NCBI RefSeq assembly: GCF_003254745.1
Contig: NZ_QKXH01000005.1
Location: forward strand, 1-64,000
DNA length: 64,000 nt
Reading direction: 5' to 3'
Origin: Flavobacterium aquariorum
GTDB taxonomy: Bacteria; Bacteroidota; Bacteroidia; Flavobacteriales; Flavobacteriaceae
The notes beneath the pieces were generated by a model. That model saw only the letters and a list, made by a program, of their open reading frames with translations, was not told the DNA's origin and did no database searches. Positions 52,058-60,917 of this stretch are shown here, piece after piece. Made by a program: the position numbers and the translations under genes. The number at the start of each line of letters is the position of its first letter. The stretch's first letter is position 1.

Positions 52058-55000
52058 ATGCATAAAATTTACATTTTTTTGCTGGTATTATTTTGTGGTT
52101 TTGTATCGCAGGCTCAAGTGCAAAGTGTTGTTCAGGATACAATAAAAAAAGGATACGATGTTGGTGAGGTTCAGATGGCAAATCCTCAAAGCATTTTGTC
52201 TGCCTATACCTATGATCCAGTTACGGATACCTATGTCTATACCAGTTCTATAGACGATTTCAATATCAATTATCCTATTGTTTTAACTCCTGCTGAGTAT
52301 GAAAAGTTGATGCTAAAAGAATCGATGAATGATTATTTTGGCAAAAAGTTGGATGCCATTGATGGGAAAAAAGAAGGAAGTGATGCAGCCAAAAAGGATT
52401 TATTGCCTCGATATTATATCAAATCTGGACTTTTTGAATCGGTTTTTGGAAGTAATACCATCGATGTAAAACCAACAGGATCTATTGAAATTGACTTAGG
52501 GGTATTGTATACCAAACAAGATAACCCAGCATTCTCCCCCCGTAATAGAACGAACACCTCATTCGATTTTAATCAAAGGATAAGTATGAGTTTGTTAGGG
52601 AAAGTGGGGACACGACTACAGGTTAATGCTAATTTTGATACCCAATCCACCTTTGCTTTCCAAAATTTATTAAAATTGGAATACACCCCAGCGGACGATG
52701 ACATTGTTCGGAAAATTGAAGTGGGGAATGTTAGTATGCCCTTAAACAGCACTTTGATTCAAGGAGCTCAGAGTTTATTTGGTGTAAAAACGGAATTACA
52801 ATTTGGTAAAACAACGGTTACGGGAGTTTTTTCAGAACAAAAATCACAAGCCAAAAGCGTAATTGCCCAAGGAGGAGGAACTATTCAGGAATTTGAAATG
52901 TATGGTTTGGACTATGATAATGACCGCCACTTCTTCTTGTCTCAATATTTCAGGGATAAATATGATGCTTCATTAAAAAATTATCCTTTTATTGATTCAA
53001 GGGTTCAAATAACAAGACTGGAAGTTTGGATTACCAACAAACAAAACCGAGTAAACACAACCAGCAATAATTTAAGGAATATTATTGCGCTTCAGGATTT
53101 AGGTGAGGCACAAATAACTGGGTTGCCTGATAATAAGGTAGTAGTGTTGAATCCTTCTACAGGAATGTTTATCAAGCCAATTGATTCTCCATCAGATAAT
53201 ACCAATAACTTCTATGACCCTGCTTTAATTAAGACCAACACAGGTTATTTGAATGATAACATTCGTGAAATAGTAACCGCAAGTTCTGGGTTTTCGCCTT
53301 CTATCACTGTTAGTGAAGGTCAGGATTATTCAAAATTGGAAAATGCCAGAAAGTTATTGTCGAATGAATATACTTTTAATCCTCAGTTAGGATACATCTC
53401 CTTGCAACAACGATTAGGGAATGATGAGATTTTGGCAGTAGCCTATCAGTATTCAATTGGTGACAAAGTTTATCAAGTAGGTGAGTTTGGTAATGATGGT
53501 GTTGAAGCTACTGTTGTGGGAGGGAATCAGCCTTCCAATCAAACGATTGTTTCTCAGACTTTAATTCTGAAAATGTTAAAAAGTAGTTTGACAAATGTAT
53601 CAAACCCAGTTTGGAATTTGATGATGAAAAACATTTATCAAATACAAGGCGCCTATCAATTGCAGCAGGAAGATTTCAGGTTAAACATTTTATATAAAAA
53701 TCCATCAGCCTTAAATTATATAACTCCTGTTGACGGAAGTCCTTTTCCTGCCAATCCAACTCCTGAAAATACGGTAGAAAACACTACTTTGTTGAAAGTT
53801 CTTAATGTAGACAAATTGAATTACAACAATGATCCACAAGCAGGGGGTGATGGTTTTTTTGATTTTATTCCTGGTCTAACCGTGGATCAACAGAATGGTC
53901 GAATCATTTTTACAAGTAAAGAACCTTTTGGTGAGTTATTGTTTTCTAAACTAAAAAATCAAGGCTCAACCGAAGATTACAATGATGTAAATACTTACAA
54001 CGAAAATCAAAAAAAATACGTAAATCCGTATATGTACAGGGTTACCCAAGCAGGAGCCATTCAAAACCCAGAAGTAAATAAGTTTCTTTTGCGAGGAAAA
54101 TATAAATCTGTAGGTGGAGAAGGAATTCCGATTGGTGCATTCAATGTTCCTTTGGGATCCGTGAAAGTTACTGCTGCCGGAAGGGTGTTGGTTGAAGGTG
54201 TTGATTATAGTGTCAATTATCAATTGGGTAGAGTTCAAATTTTGGATCCATCATTACAGGCTTCAAATACTCCAATTGAAATTTCATTGGAAAACAACTC
54301 TGTTTTTGGACAACAAACCAGAAGGTTTTTTGGGGTAAATGTGGATCATTTAATATCCGAAAATTTTATGGTTGGGGCTACTTTTTTAAACATGAAAGAG
54401 AAACCATTCACACAAAAATCAAGTTATGGTCAGGAATCCGTAAATAACAGTATTTTTGGATTGCACGGGAATTTTTCATCTCAAGTTCCGTTTTTTACTC
54501 GTTTGGTTAATAAGTTACCGAACATGGATACTGATGTGCCTTCTAATATTTCAGTAAGTGGAGAATTTGCTTATTTGATGCCCAATGCATCTGATGGGGA
54601 TAAATTTCAGGGTGAATCCACTATTTATGTTGATGATTTTGAAAGTTCTCAGTCCTCTATCGATTTGCGATCTCCTTATGCTTGGACCATGTCATCTACT
54701 CCAGAGAACAATACAACCAGTACTTATAATTTTAATGGAAATTTAAATGGGTTGGATTATGGTTTCAAAAGAGCCAAATTAGCGTGGTATTCTATAGATC
54801 CCGTTTTTTATACTTCAAAACCATCGGGAATAACAAATGATGATTTGTCTTTGAATACTACAAGAAGGGTTTATAGTGAAGAATTGTATCCATTGACAGA
54901 TATTGTTCAAGGTCAGTCGCTTGTGGTTAGTACGCTGGATATGAGTTATTATCCAAAGGATCGTGGACCTTACAATAATTCCTCGACTGTCTCTGACAAT

Positions 55001-58000
55001 CCCAACGAAAATTTTGGAGGAATTGTGAGATCGTTAAGTTCTACCAATTTCGAGCAAAGTAACGTAGAATATATTCAGTTTTGGGTTATGGATCCTTATG
55101 TGGGTGCGGGAAGTGTACCAAAATCTAATACAGGAAAAGTCTATTTCAATCTTGGAGAAATTTCTGAGGATGTTTTGAAAGACGGCAGAAAAGTATATGA
55201 AAATGGTTTTGGTCCCGATCAAGTTGTAGTGAATCCTCCTCCAGTATGGGGAAATGCACCAGCCTCCCAATCATTAATTTATGCTTTTGATAATAATGAG
55301 GGCAACCGTACCAACCAAGATATTGGATTAGATGGGCTTGCTTCTGTTGAAGAGGCAAAAGTGTATTCTAATTATGCTTCAGAACCCGATCCTGCAGGGG
55401 ATGACTATACCTATTATTTAAATACTACTGGAGGTGTATTAGATCGCTATAGAAATTACAATGGAGTCGATGGAAATTCAAATGTTAACATTAATTCGGC
55501 TAACAGAGGTTCTTCAACAGTTCCTGATGTGGAAGATGTGAATAGGGACAATACAATGAACACCATCAATGCCTATTATGAATACAGCATTGATATGAAA
55601 CCTGATATGCAAGTTGGGCAAAACTATATTGCGGATGTAAGAAATACTACTGTTACTTTACCAAACGGCAGTTCAACCGAAGCAAGATGGATACAATTTA
55701 AGATTCCGATTTCCCAACCTGAAAATACTATTGGAAAAATTTCTGATTTTAGATCCATTCGATTCATGAGAATGTTTATGACCAAATTTACGGATCAGGT
55801 TACTTTGCGTTTCGGAGCATTGGATTTGATAAGAGGAGAATGGAGACGTTATACACAAGCATTAGATTTTAATGATTTGAATGTTGATGATGATGGAACT
55901 GTTTATGAAACAGCTTCTGTGAATATTGAAGAGAATTCCAGTCGATGCCCCATAAATTACGTGAGTCCGCCAAGTGTGAAAAGAGAACAATTGTATAATA
56001 ATAATACAGTTATCAATCAGGATGAGCAGTCCTTGTCGATGAAGGTTTCCGGGAAAGGGCTTGAGCCTTTAGATGGGCGTGGGGCTTTCAAAAATTTCAA
56101 TATTGACATGCGTCAATATAATAAACTTAAAATGTTTTTGCATGCCGAATCTTTGCCAGACGAAATTGCCCTGCAAGACAATCAAATGGTGGCATTTCTG
56201 CGTTTTGGTGCGGATTACTCGAATGATTTTTATCAAGTAGAAATTCCTTTGAAAGTTACTGTGGCTTCTGCTTCTGGTGGAAAAGATTGTCCGCCATTGA
56301 GTGCAGATTTAGTTTGGCCATCAGATAACGAAATAGATTTGTCTTTGGAATTATTGACTCAATTAAAGCTTAAGTCTTTAAAGATAGACAAGTCAACTTT
56401 GCCGGCAGATGGGATTTATTATTCGGATGACGATCCAAATGAAACTAATGGTGATGGAAATAACAAGTTGCGTTTAGGAATCAAGGGAAATCCAAATTTA
56501 GGTTTGATTCGAAATATAATGCTTGGTTTAAAAAGTAATGAGCTTCATCAAGATATAAAAGGGGAAGTGTGGTTCAATGAACTTCGTTTGGCTGATATGG
56601 ATAATAAAGGTGGTATTGCAGCTTTGCTAAACGTAGATACTAACTTTGCCGATTTGGCAACAGTCTCATTGACAGGTAATATCAAAAATTTTGGGTTTGG
56701 TACTATCGAGCAGGGGCCTAATGAAAGAAGTAGAGAAGATATCCAGCAGTATAATGTAGTGACCAATATTAATTTAGGAAAATTTTTGCCTAAAAAATGG
56801 GCGGTCAATGTGCCTTTTAATTATTCCATTGGAGAAGAAATTATTAAGCCCGAATACGATCCTTTTTATGAGGATATCAAGCTGAAACAAGTTTTGGATA
56901 ATGCCGATACTGACGCAGAAAGAAAAAGCAAATTGGATCAGGCAATAGATTACACCAAGCGTAAAAGTATCAATTTGATAGGAGTACGAAAAGAAAGAAG
57001 CGCTGAAAAGAAACCCATGCCATATGATGCCGAAAATTTCACTTTTTCTCAATATTATAATGTAGTAGAGCGTCACGATTTCGAAGTTGAAAAGAATGTA
57101 GACCAACAATCTAGAACTACTGTTGATTATGCTTTTGCTTTTCAGCCAAAACCTGTTGAGCCTTTTCAAAAAACTAAATTCATGAAGAAAAGTACTTATT
57201 GGAAGTTTCTGAGTGATCTTAATTTTAATTATTTACCTTCAAGTGTTACTTTTAATACCAATGTGGTTAGACAAAGTAATGAACAGCAATTTAGACAGGT
57301 AGAAGATATAGGTATTGGTTTTGAACCATTGTATAGAAGAAATTTTGGTTTTAATTACCAATATGGCTTTAATTTTAATTTGACAAAATCATTAAAAATA
57401 AATTATACTGCAGCTTCCAGAAACTTAGTGAAAAATTATTTGGATGCTAATGATCAGCCAATGAATGATGTAACTATTTGGGATGGCTATTTCGATACCG
57501 GAACTGCCAATTTTCATATGCAACAGTTCATTTTAAACTATGAAATTCCTTTTGATAAGATCCCTTTTTTAAGCTTTATAAAGGCTAATTATTCATATAC
57601 GGGTGATTACAGTTGGCAGCAGTCTTCTGAGGCATTGAGTAATATTGAAATTGAAGGAACGCGTTACAATTTGGGAAATACTGTGCAGAATGCAAGATCA
57701 ACTAATTTTAATTCCACATTCAATATGGAAACCTTGTATAAATACATAGGGATTTCCAAAAGCTCAGGAAGTAAGCCAAAACCTGTTGTCGCTCCTAAGC
57801 CAGGCGAAAAAATAGTAAAAACGGATCCATTAAAAAAGATTAACCAAAATCAGTTTATAGATGGATTGAAAGGGATATTGACGAGTGTAAAAAGTATCAA
57901 TCTTAGTTTTACTGAGAATCAAGGAACTGTTCTTCCGGGATATATTCCTAGCGTTGGATTCTTTGGGTCTTCAAAACCTACTTTGGGTTTTGTTTTTGGT

Positions 58001-59206
58001 AGTCAAAGTGATGTGCGATATGAAGCTGCAAAGAATGGTTGGTTGACCAATTATCAAGAGTTCAATCAAAATTATACAAAAGTAAACGATCAAAAGTTTA
58101 AAGGTTCTGCCAATTTGGAGTTGACGCCGGATTTAAAGATTGATTTATTGGGAGATCGTTCCTATTCGGAGAACTTTTCAGAACAGTATGACGTAGGTGC
58201 TGATGGAGGTTATAATCCAAGGTCTCCGTATAATTTTGGTATTTTCTCCATTTCAACAGTGCTGATAGGGACTTCTTTTTCTACCAGTAATGAAGTTCGA
58301 TCTACGGCTTTTGATGAGTTTAGAAAGAATAGGCTTATTGTTGCCAATAGGTTGGCTACCGAAAGAGGAATAGATATTAATAATCCGGCAAGTCTTGATT
58401 CGAAAGGGTATCCTATTGGTTATTCAAGTTCCAATCAGGCTGTTTTGTTACCTGCTTTTTTGGCTGCTTATTCTGGTACAAGCGCTGATCATGTTTCATT
58501 TGATATTTTTAAAAGTTTTCCATTACCCAATTGGGCTATCAAATATACTGGATTGATGCGGTATGAGTTTTTCAAGAAAACATTTAAGCGATTTTCTTTG
58601 CAACAAAATTATAGAGCTTCTTATACGGTAAATTCATTCCGTTCTAATTTTAATTATACAAATAACCCAAATGGTGTTGATGATAGTGGAAATTTTTATA
58701 ACCCTACTATTATGTCAAACGTTACTCTGGTTGAACAGTTTAATCCTTTGATGAGAATTGATTTTGAATTGAAAAACTCTTTCAAGTTATTGACACAAAT
58801 TAATAAGGATAGGGCTTTGTCTATGAGTTTTGATAATAATTTGCTAACCGAAGTTCATGGTATAGAATATGTGGTAGGTTTGGGGTATCGTATAAAAGAT
58901 GTGATTTTCTCTTCCCGATTGGCAGATAATCCAATGGGAATTATAAAAAGTGATATAAATATCAAGGTTGATTTGACTTTGAGAGACAATCAAACAATTG
59001 TCCGCTATTTGGATTATGATAACAATCAGTTGGGGGGTGGACAAAATATATGGACATTGAATGCTACTGCTGATTATTCTTTGAGCAAAAACTTAACTAT
59101 AATTTTTTATTACAATCACTCTTTTTCTAAACCGGTTATTTCAACTTCGTTTCCACTAACGAATATTAGTTCCGGATTTACTTTCCGTTATAGTTTTGGA
59201 AATTAA
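52058..59206 (+). CDS. sprA: SprA, outer-membrane translocon of the type IX secretion system
   Basis: The 2382-residue protein, with signal peptide MHKIYIFLLVLFCGFVSQAQ, is one of the largest single-chain outer-membrane proteins known. In F. johnsoniae SprA forms the very wide barrel through which type IX substrates leave the cell. The size, the long strand-rich sequence with repeated Tyr/Phe/Asn ends, the N-terminal block PVTDTYVYTSSIDDFNINYP and the final barrel strand ISSGFTFRYSFGN all fit. Gene order maeB, ruvA, sprA, gcvH, vanZ-like, deoC, remB supports the name. It would export the adhesin at 2-6004. Nothing looks truncated or frameshifted. Confidence 0.96.
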   Translation: MHKIYIFLLVLFCGFVSQAQVQSVVQDTIKKGYDVGEVQMANPQSILSAYTYDPVTDTYVYTSSIDDFNINYPIVLTPAEYEKLMLKESMNDYFGKKLDAIDGKKEGSDAAKKDLLPRYYIKSGLFESVFGSNTIDVKPTGSIEIDLGVLYTKQDNPAFSPRNRTNTSFDFNQRISMSLLGKVGTRLQVNANFDTQSTFAFQNLLKLEYTPADDDIVRKIEVGNVSMPLNSTLIQGAQSLFGVKTELQFGKTTVTGVFSEQKSQAKSVIAQGGGTIQEFEMYGLDYDNDRHFFLSQYFRDKYDASLKNYPFIDSRVQITRLEVWITNKQNRVNTTSNNLRNIIALQDLGEAQITGLPDNKVVVLNPSTGMFIKPIDSPSDNTNNFYDPALIKTNTGYLNDNIREIVTASSGFSPSITVSEGQDYSKLENARKLLSNEYTFNPQLGYISLQQRLGNDEILAVAYQYSIGDKVYQVGEFGNDGVEATVVGGNQPSNQTIVSQTLILKMLKSSLTNVSNPVWNLMMKNIYQIQGAYQLQQEDFRLNILYKNPSALNYITPVDGSPFPANPTPENTVENTTLLKVLNVDKLNYNNDPQAGGDGFFDFIPGLTVDQQNGRIIFTSKEPFGELLFSKLKNQGSTEDYNDVNTYNENQKKYVNPYMYRVTQAGAIQNPEVNKFLLRGKYKSVGGEGIPIGAFNVPLGSVKVTAAGRVLVEGVDYSVNYQLGRVQILDPSLQASNTPIEISLENNSVFGQQTRRFFGVNVDHLISENFMVGATFLNMKEKPFTQKSSYGQESVNNSIFGLHGNFSSQVPFFTRLVNKLPNMDTDVPSNISVSGEFAYLMPNASDGDKFQGESTIYVDDFESSQSSIDLRSPYAWTMSSTPENNTTSTYNFNGNLNGLDYGFKRAKLAWYSIDPVFYTSKPSGITNDDLSLNTTRRVYSEELYPLTDIVQGQSLVVSTLDMSYYPKDRGPYNNSSTVSDNPNENFGGIVRSLSSTNFEQSNVEYIQFWVMDPYVGAGSVPKSNTGKVYFNLGEISEDVLKDGRKVYENGFGPDQVVVNPPPVWGNAPASQSLIYAFDNNEGNRTNQDIGLDGLASVEEAKVYSNYASEPDPAGDDYTYYLNTTGGVLDRYRNYNGVDGNSNVNINSANRGSSTVPDVEDVNRDNTMNTINAYYEYSIDMKPDMQVGQNYIADVRNTTVTLPNGSSTEARWIQFKIPISQPENTIGKISDFRSIRFMRMFMTKFTDQVTLRFGALDLIRGEWRRYTQALDFNDLNVDDDGTVYETASVNIEENSSRCPINYVSPPSVKREQLYNNNTVINQDEQSLSMKVSGKGLEPLDGRGAFKNFNIDMRQYNKLKMFLHAESLPDEIALQDNQMVAFLRFGADYSNDFYQVEIPLKVTVASASGGKDCPPLSADLVWPSDNEIDLSLELLTQLKLKSLKIDKSTLPADGIYYSDDDPNETNGDGNNKLRLGIKGNPNLGLIRNIMLGLKSNELHQDIKGEVWFNELRLADMDNKGGIAALLNVDTNFADLATVSLTGNIKNFGFGTIEQGPNERSREDIQQYNVVTNINLGKFLPKKWAVNVPFNYSIGEEIIKPEYDPFYEDIKLKQVLDNADTDAERKSKLDQAIDYTKRKSINLIGVRKERSAEKKPMPYDAENFTFSQYYNVVERHDFEVEKNVDQQSRTTVDYAFAFQPKPVEPFQKTKFMKKSTYWKFLSDLNFNYLPSSVTFNTNVVRQSNEQQFRQVEDIGIGFEPLYRRNFGFNYQYGFNFNLTKSLKINYTAASRNLVKNYLDANDQPMNDVTIWDGYFDTGTANFHMQQFILNYEIPFDKIPFLSFIKANYSYTGDYSWQQSSEALSNIEIEGTRYNLGNTVQNARSTNFNSTFNMETLYKYIGISKSSGSKPKPVVAPKPGEKIVKTDPLKKINQNQFIDGLKGILTSVKSINLSFTENQGTVLPGYIPSVGFFGSSKPTLGFVFGSQSDVRYEAAKNGWLTNYQEFNQNYTKVNDQKFKGSANLELTPDLKIDLLGDRSYSENFSEQYDVGADGGYNPRSPYNFGIFSISTVLIGTSFSTSNEVRSTAFDEFRKNRLIVANRLATERGIDINNPASLDSKGYPIGYSSSNQAVLLPAFLAAYSGTSADHVSFDIFKSFPLPNWAIKYTGLMRYEFFKKTFKRFSLQQNYRASYTVNSFRSNFNYTNNPNGVDDSGNFYNPTIMSNVTLVEQFNPLMRIDFELKNSFKLLTQINKDRALSMSFDNNLLTEVHGIEYVVGLGYRIKDVIFSSRLADNPMGIIKSDINIKVDLTLRDNQTIVRYLDYDNNQLGGGQNIWTLNATADYSLSKNLTIIFYYNHSFSKPVISTSFPLTNISSGFTFRYSFGN

Positions 59207-59244
59207 TTTTTGAAAATCTAAACCATAATTGTGCATAAGATTGT

Positions 59245-59252
59245 TACATTTG
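59245..59252 (+). promoter_or_regulatory. Candidate -7 box of gcvH
   Basis: TACATTTG matches TAnnTTTG, 37 bp before the ATG at 59290. No TTG is found at the ideal distance. Confidence 0.45.
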
Positions 59253-59289
59253 TACAAAAAATAAGTATTAATTATCAATTATCATTTTT

Positions 59290-59670
59290 ATGAGCATACC
59301 AGCAAATTTAAAGTACACAAAAGATCACGAATGGGTTAGTCTTGAAGGAGATGTTGCTACAGTGGGAATCACTCATTTTGCACAAAAGGAATTAGGAGAT
59401 ATTGTATATGTTGAAGTTGAAACTTTGGATCAAACTTTAGATAAAGATGAGGTTTTTGGAACAGTCGAAGCTGTAAAAACAGTATCTGATTTGTTTCTTC
59501 CGTTGTCTGGGGAAATCATTGCATTCAATGATGCTTTAGAAAGTAATCCAGAAAGTGTAAATGCAGATCCTTATGGTGCTGGATGGATGATCAAAGTAAA
59601 AATTTCTAATCCGTCAGAAGTTGAAGAGTTACTCTCAAGTGAGGCGTATAAAGAGCTTATAGGTGCCTAA
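59290..59670 (+). CDS. gcvH: Glycine cleavage system H protein
   Basis: The 126-residue lipoyl carrier of the glycine cleavage complex. The lipoylated lysine is Lys63 in [10 protein letters not shown]; flanking family motifs are KDHEWV (11-16), [17 protein letters not shown] and NPYGAGWM-like [12 protein letters not shown] (near 95-106). It moves the aminomethyl group between the P, T and L proteins in the cytoplasm. Length is normal. The next gene starts inside its last 8 bp. Confidence 0.96.
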   Translation: MSIPANLKYTKDHEWVSLEGDVATVGITHFAQKELGDIVYVEVETLDQTLDKDEVFGTVEAVKTVSDLFLPLSGEIIAFNDALESNPESVNADPYGAGWMIKVKISNPSEVEELLSSEAYKELIGA

Positions 59671-60055
59671 ATATTTTTTGTTCTTGGTTGCTTTACTATG
59701 GACTGGGATTGTGAGTTATTTTTGTTTAGTCAACTCGAATGAAATTCCTGTTATAAACATTCAAAATCTAGATAAGTGTATTCATACTTTCTTTCATTTA
59801 GTATTTACTTTTGTTTGGTTTTTGTTTTTTCAAAAACAGTTTCAAAGTGATAATAGAATTAAACCTTTGATGTATTCTTTTATTTTTTCTTTTGTTTTTG
59901 GGATTGCGATAGAAATATTGCAAAACTTAATAACCACAACTAGAAGTGCTGACGTTCTTGATGTTCTAGCTAATGTAGTGGGAGCAATATTAGCTGTCTT
60001 CATGGTTGTGATTTGTAATAGATTCAATATTTTAAATTCAATATTAAAAAAATAA
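59663..60055 (+). CDS. VanZ-family membrane protein
   Basis: The 130-residue protein has four predicted membrane helices, including [19 protein letters not shown] and [16 protein letters not shown], and the VanZ-like pattern [15 protein letters not shown] followed by FGIAIEILQ and [18 protein letters not shown]. VanZ-like proteins are of unclear function; the original VanZ gives low-level teicoplanin resistance. It starts with GTG at 59663, overlapping gcvH by 8 bp, and ends at a strong terminator, so gcvH and this gene form a two-gene unit. Confidence 0.85.
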   Translation: MPKYFLFLVALLWTGIVSYFCLVNSNEIPVINIQNLDKCIHTFFHLVFTFVWFLFFQKQFQSDNRIKPLMYSFIFSFVFGIAIEILQNLITTTRSADVLDVLANVVGAILAVFMVVICNRFNILNSILKK

Positions 60056-60057
60056 TA

Positions 60058-60078
60058 CCCACTTCGGTGGGTTTTTTT
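60058..60078 (+). terminator. Rho-independent terminator after the VanZ-like gene
   Basis: Stem CCCAC/GTGGG closed by the stable TTCG loop (60058-60071), followed by seven T residues. Confidence 0.92.
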
Positions 60079-60096
60079 ATTTTGTATGAAATACCA

Positions 60097-60129
60097 TTGA
60101 GGTCGTTTCATTCGAATAATGTAATTTTG
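60097..60129 (+). promoter_or_regulatory. Promoter of deoC
   Basis: TTG at 60097-60099 and TAATTTTG at 60122-60129 with 22 bp between them; the ATG at 60157 is 27 bp downstream of the -7 box. Confidence 0.6.
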
Positions 60130-60156
60130 CTTAGTTTAACTTCTTAAATTCTAAAG

Positions 60157-60900
60157 ATGAACATTAAGGATTATTTGGATTCTACCTATTTGAAAACTAA
60201 TGTTCAAGCTGGTTTGAGCGAAAGTGAAAACATAGTTGTAGCTCAGGGTTTTATTCAAGAAGCTATAGAAGAGGGTTTTAAGTTGATAATGATACGTCCT
60301 GATAGAGTTGCTTTGGCAAAGGAAATGATAGTTGCTGCAGAATCAAAGGTGTTAGTGGGAACTGTGATAGACTTTCCAGAAGGCAAATCTTCTTTGGATA
60401 AAAAATTAGATGAAGCTCTTGAATGTATACAAAATGGTGCCGATGATTTGGATTTTGTCTGTAATTATGAAGCTTTCAAAGCAGGTGATGTTGACTTGGT
60501 TGAAGAAGAAATCCTAAAAGGTACTCAGCTAGGATTGAAACACAATAAAACAGTAAAATGGATTATTGAAGTGGCAGCTTTAAATGAATCACAAATTGCA
60601 CAATTTTCTGCATTGATTAAAAATGTGGTGATTTCTAATTTTAACGAAAGATCGTTTAGTTCTGTTTTTGTAAAATCGTCAACGGGTTTTTATAAAACAG
60701 AAAATGATTTACCTAATGGCGCTACTGTTTCTTCCATTAAAATAATGCTTGAAAATGCATCACCACTTCCTGTCAAAGCGGCCGGTGGTGTAAGAACGTA
60801 TGAAGAAGCCGTGAAAATGGTTGAGCTTGGTGTGAAACGAATTGGGACTTCAGGTGCCAAAGCAATTGCAAATGGAGAAGAGTCTTCTTCTCAGTATTGA
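60157..60900 (+). CDS. deoC: Deoxyribose-phosphate aldolase
   Basis: A 247-residue class I aldolase that splits 2-deoxyribose 5-phosphate into acetaldehyde and glyceraldehyde 3-phosphate in nucleoside breakdown. The Schiff-base lysine is Lys173 in FVKSSTGFY; the second active-site lysine is Lys207 in PVKAAGGVRT; the catalytic Asp is probably Asp99 in GADDLDFV. The phosphate-binding end GVKRIGTSGAKAI is intact. It has its own promoter behind the terminator of the preceding unit. Its stop overlaps the extended frame of remB, but the chosen remB start leaves 17 bp between the genes. Confidence 0.95.
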   Translation: MNIKDYLDSTYLKTNVQAGLSESENIVVAQGFIQEAIEEGFKLIMIRPDRVALAKEMIVAAESKVLVGTVIDFPEGKSSLDKKLDEALECIQNGADDLDFVCNYEAFKAGDVDLVEEEILKGTQLGLKHNKTVKWIIEVAALNESQIAQFSALIKNVVISNFNERSFSSVFVKSSTGFYKTENDLPNGATVSSIKIMLENASPLPVKAAGGVRTYEEAVKMVELGVKRIGTSGAKAIANGEESSSQY

Positions 60901-60917
60901 TTAGACATATTATTCAA

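Noticed and set aside
60897..60917. TTG start of remB overlapping deoC
   Set aside because: The ATG at 60918 gives a standard signal peptide; the extension MIRHIIQ before it would disturb it.
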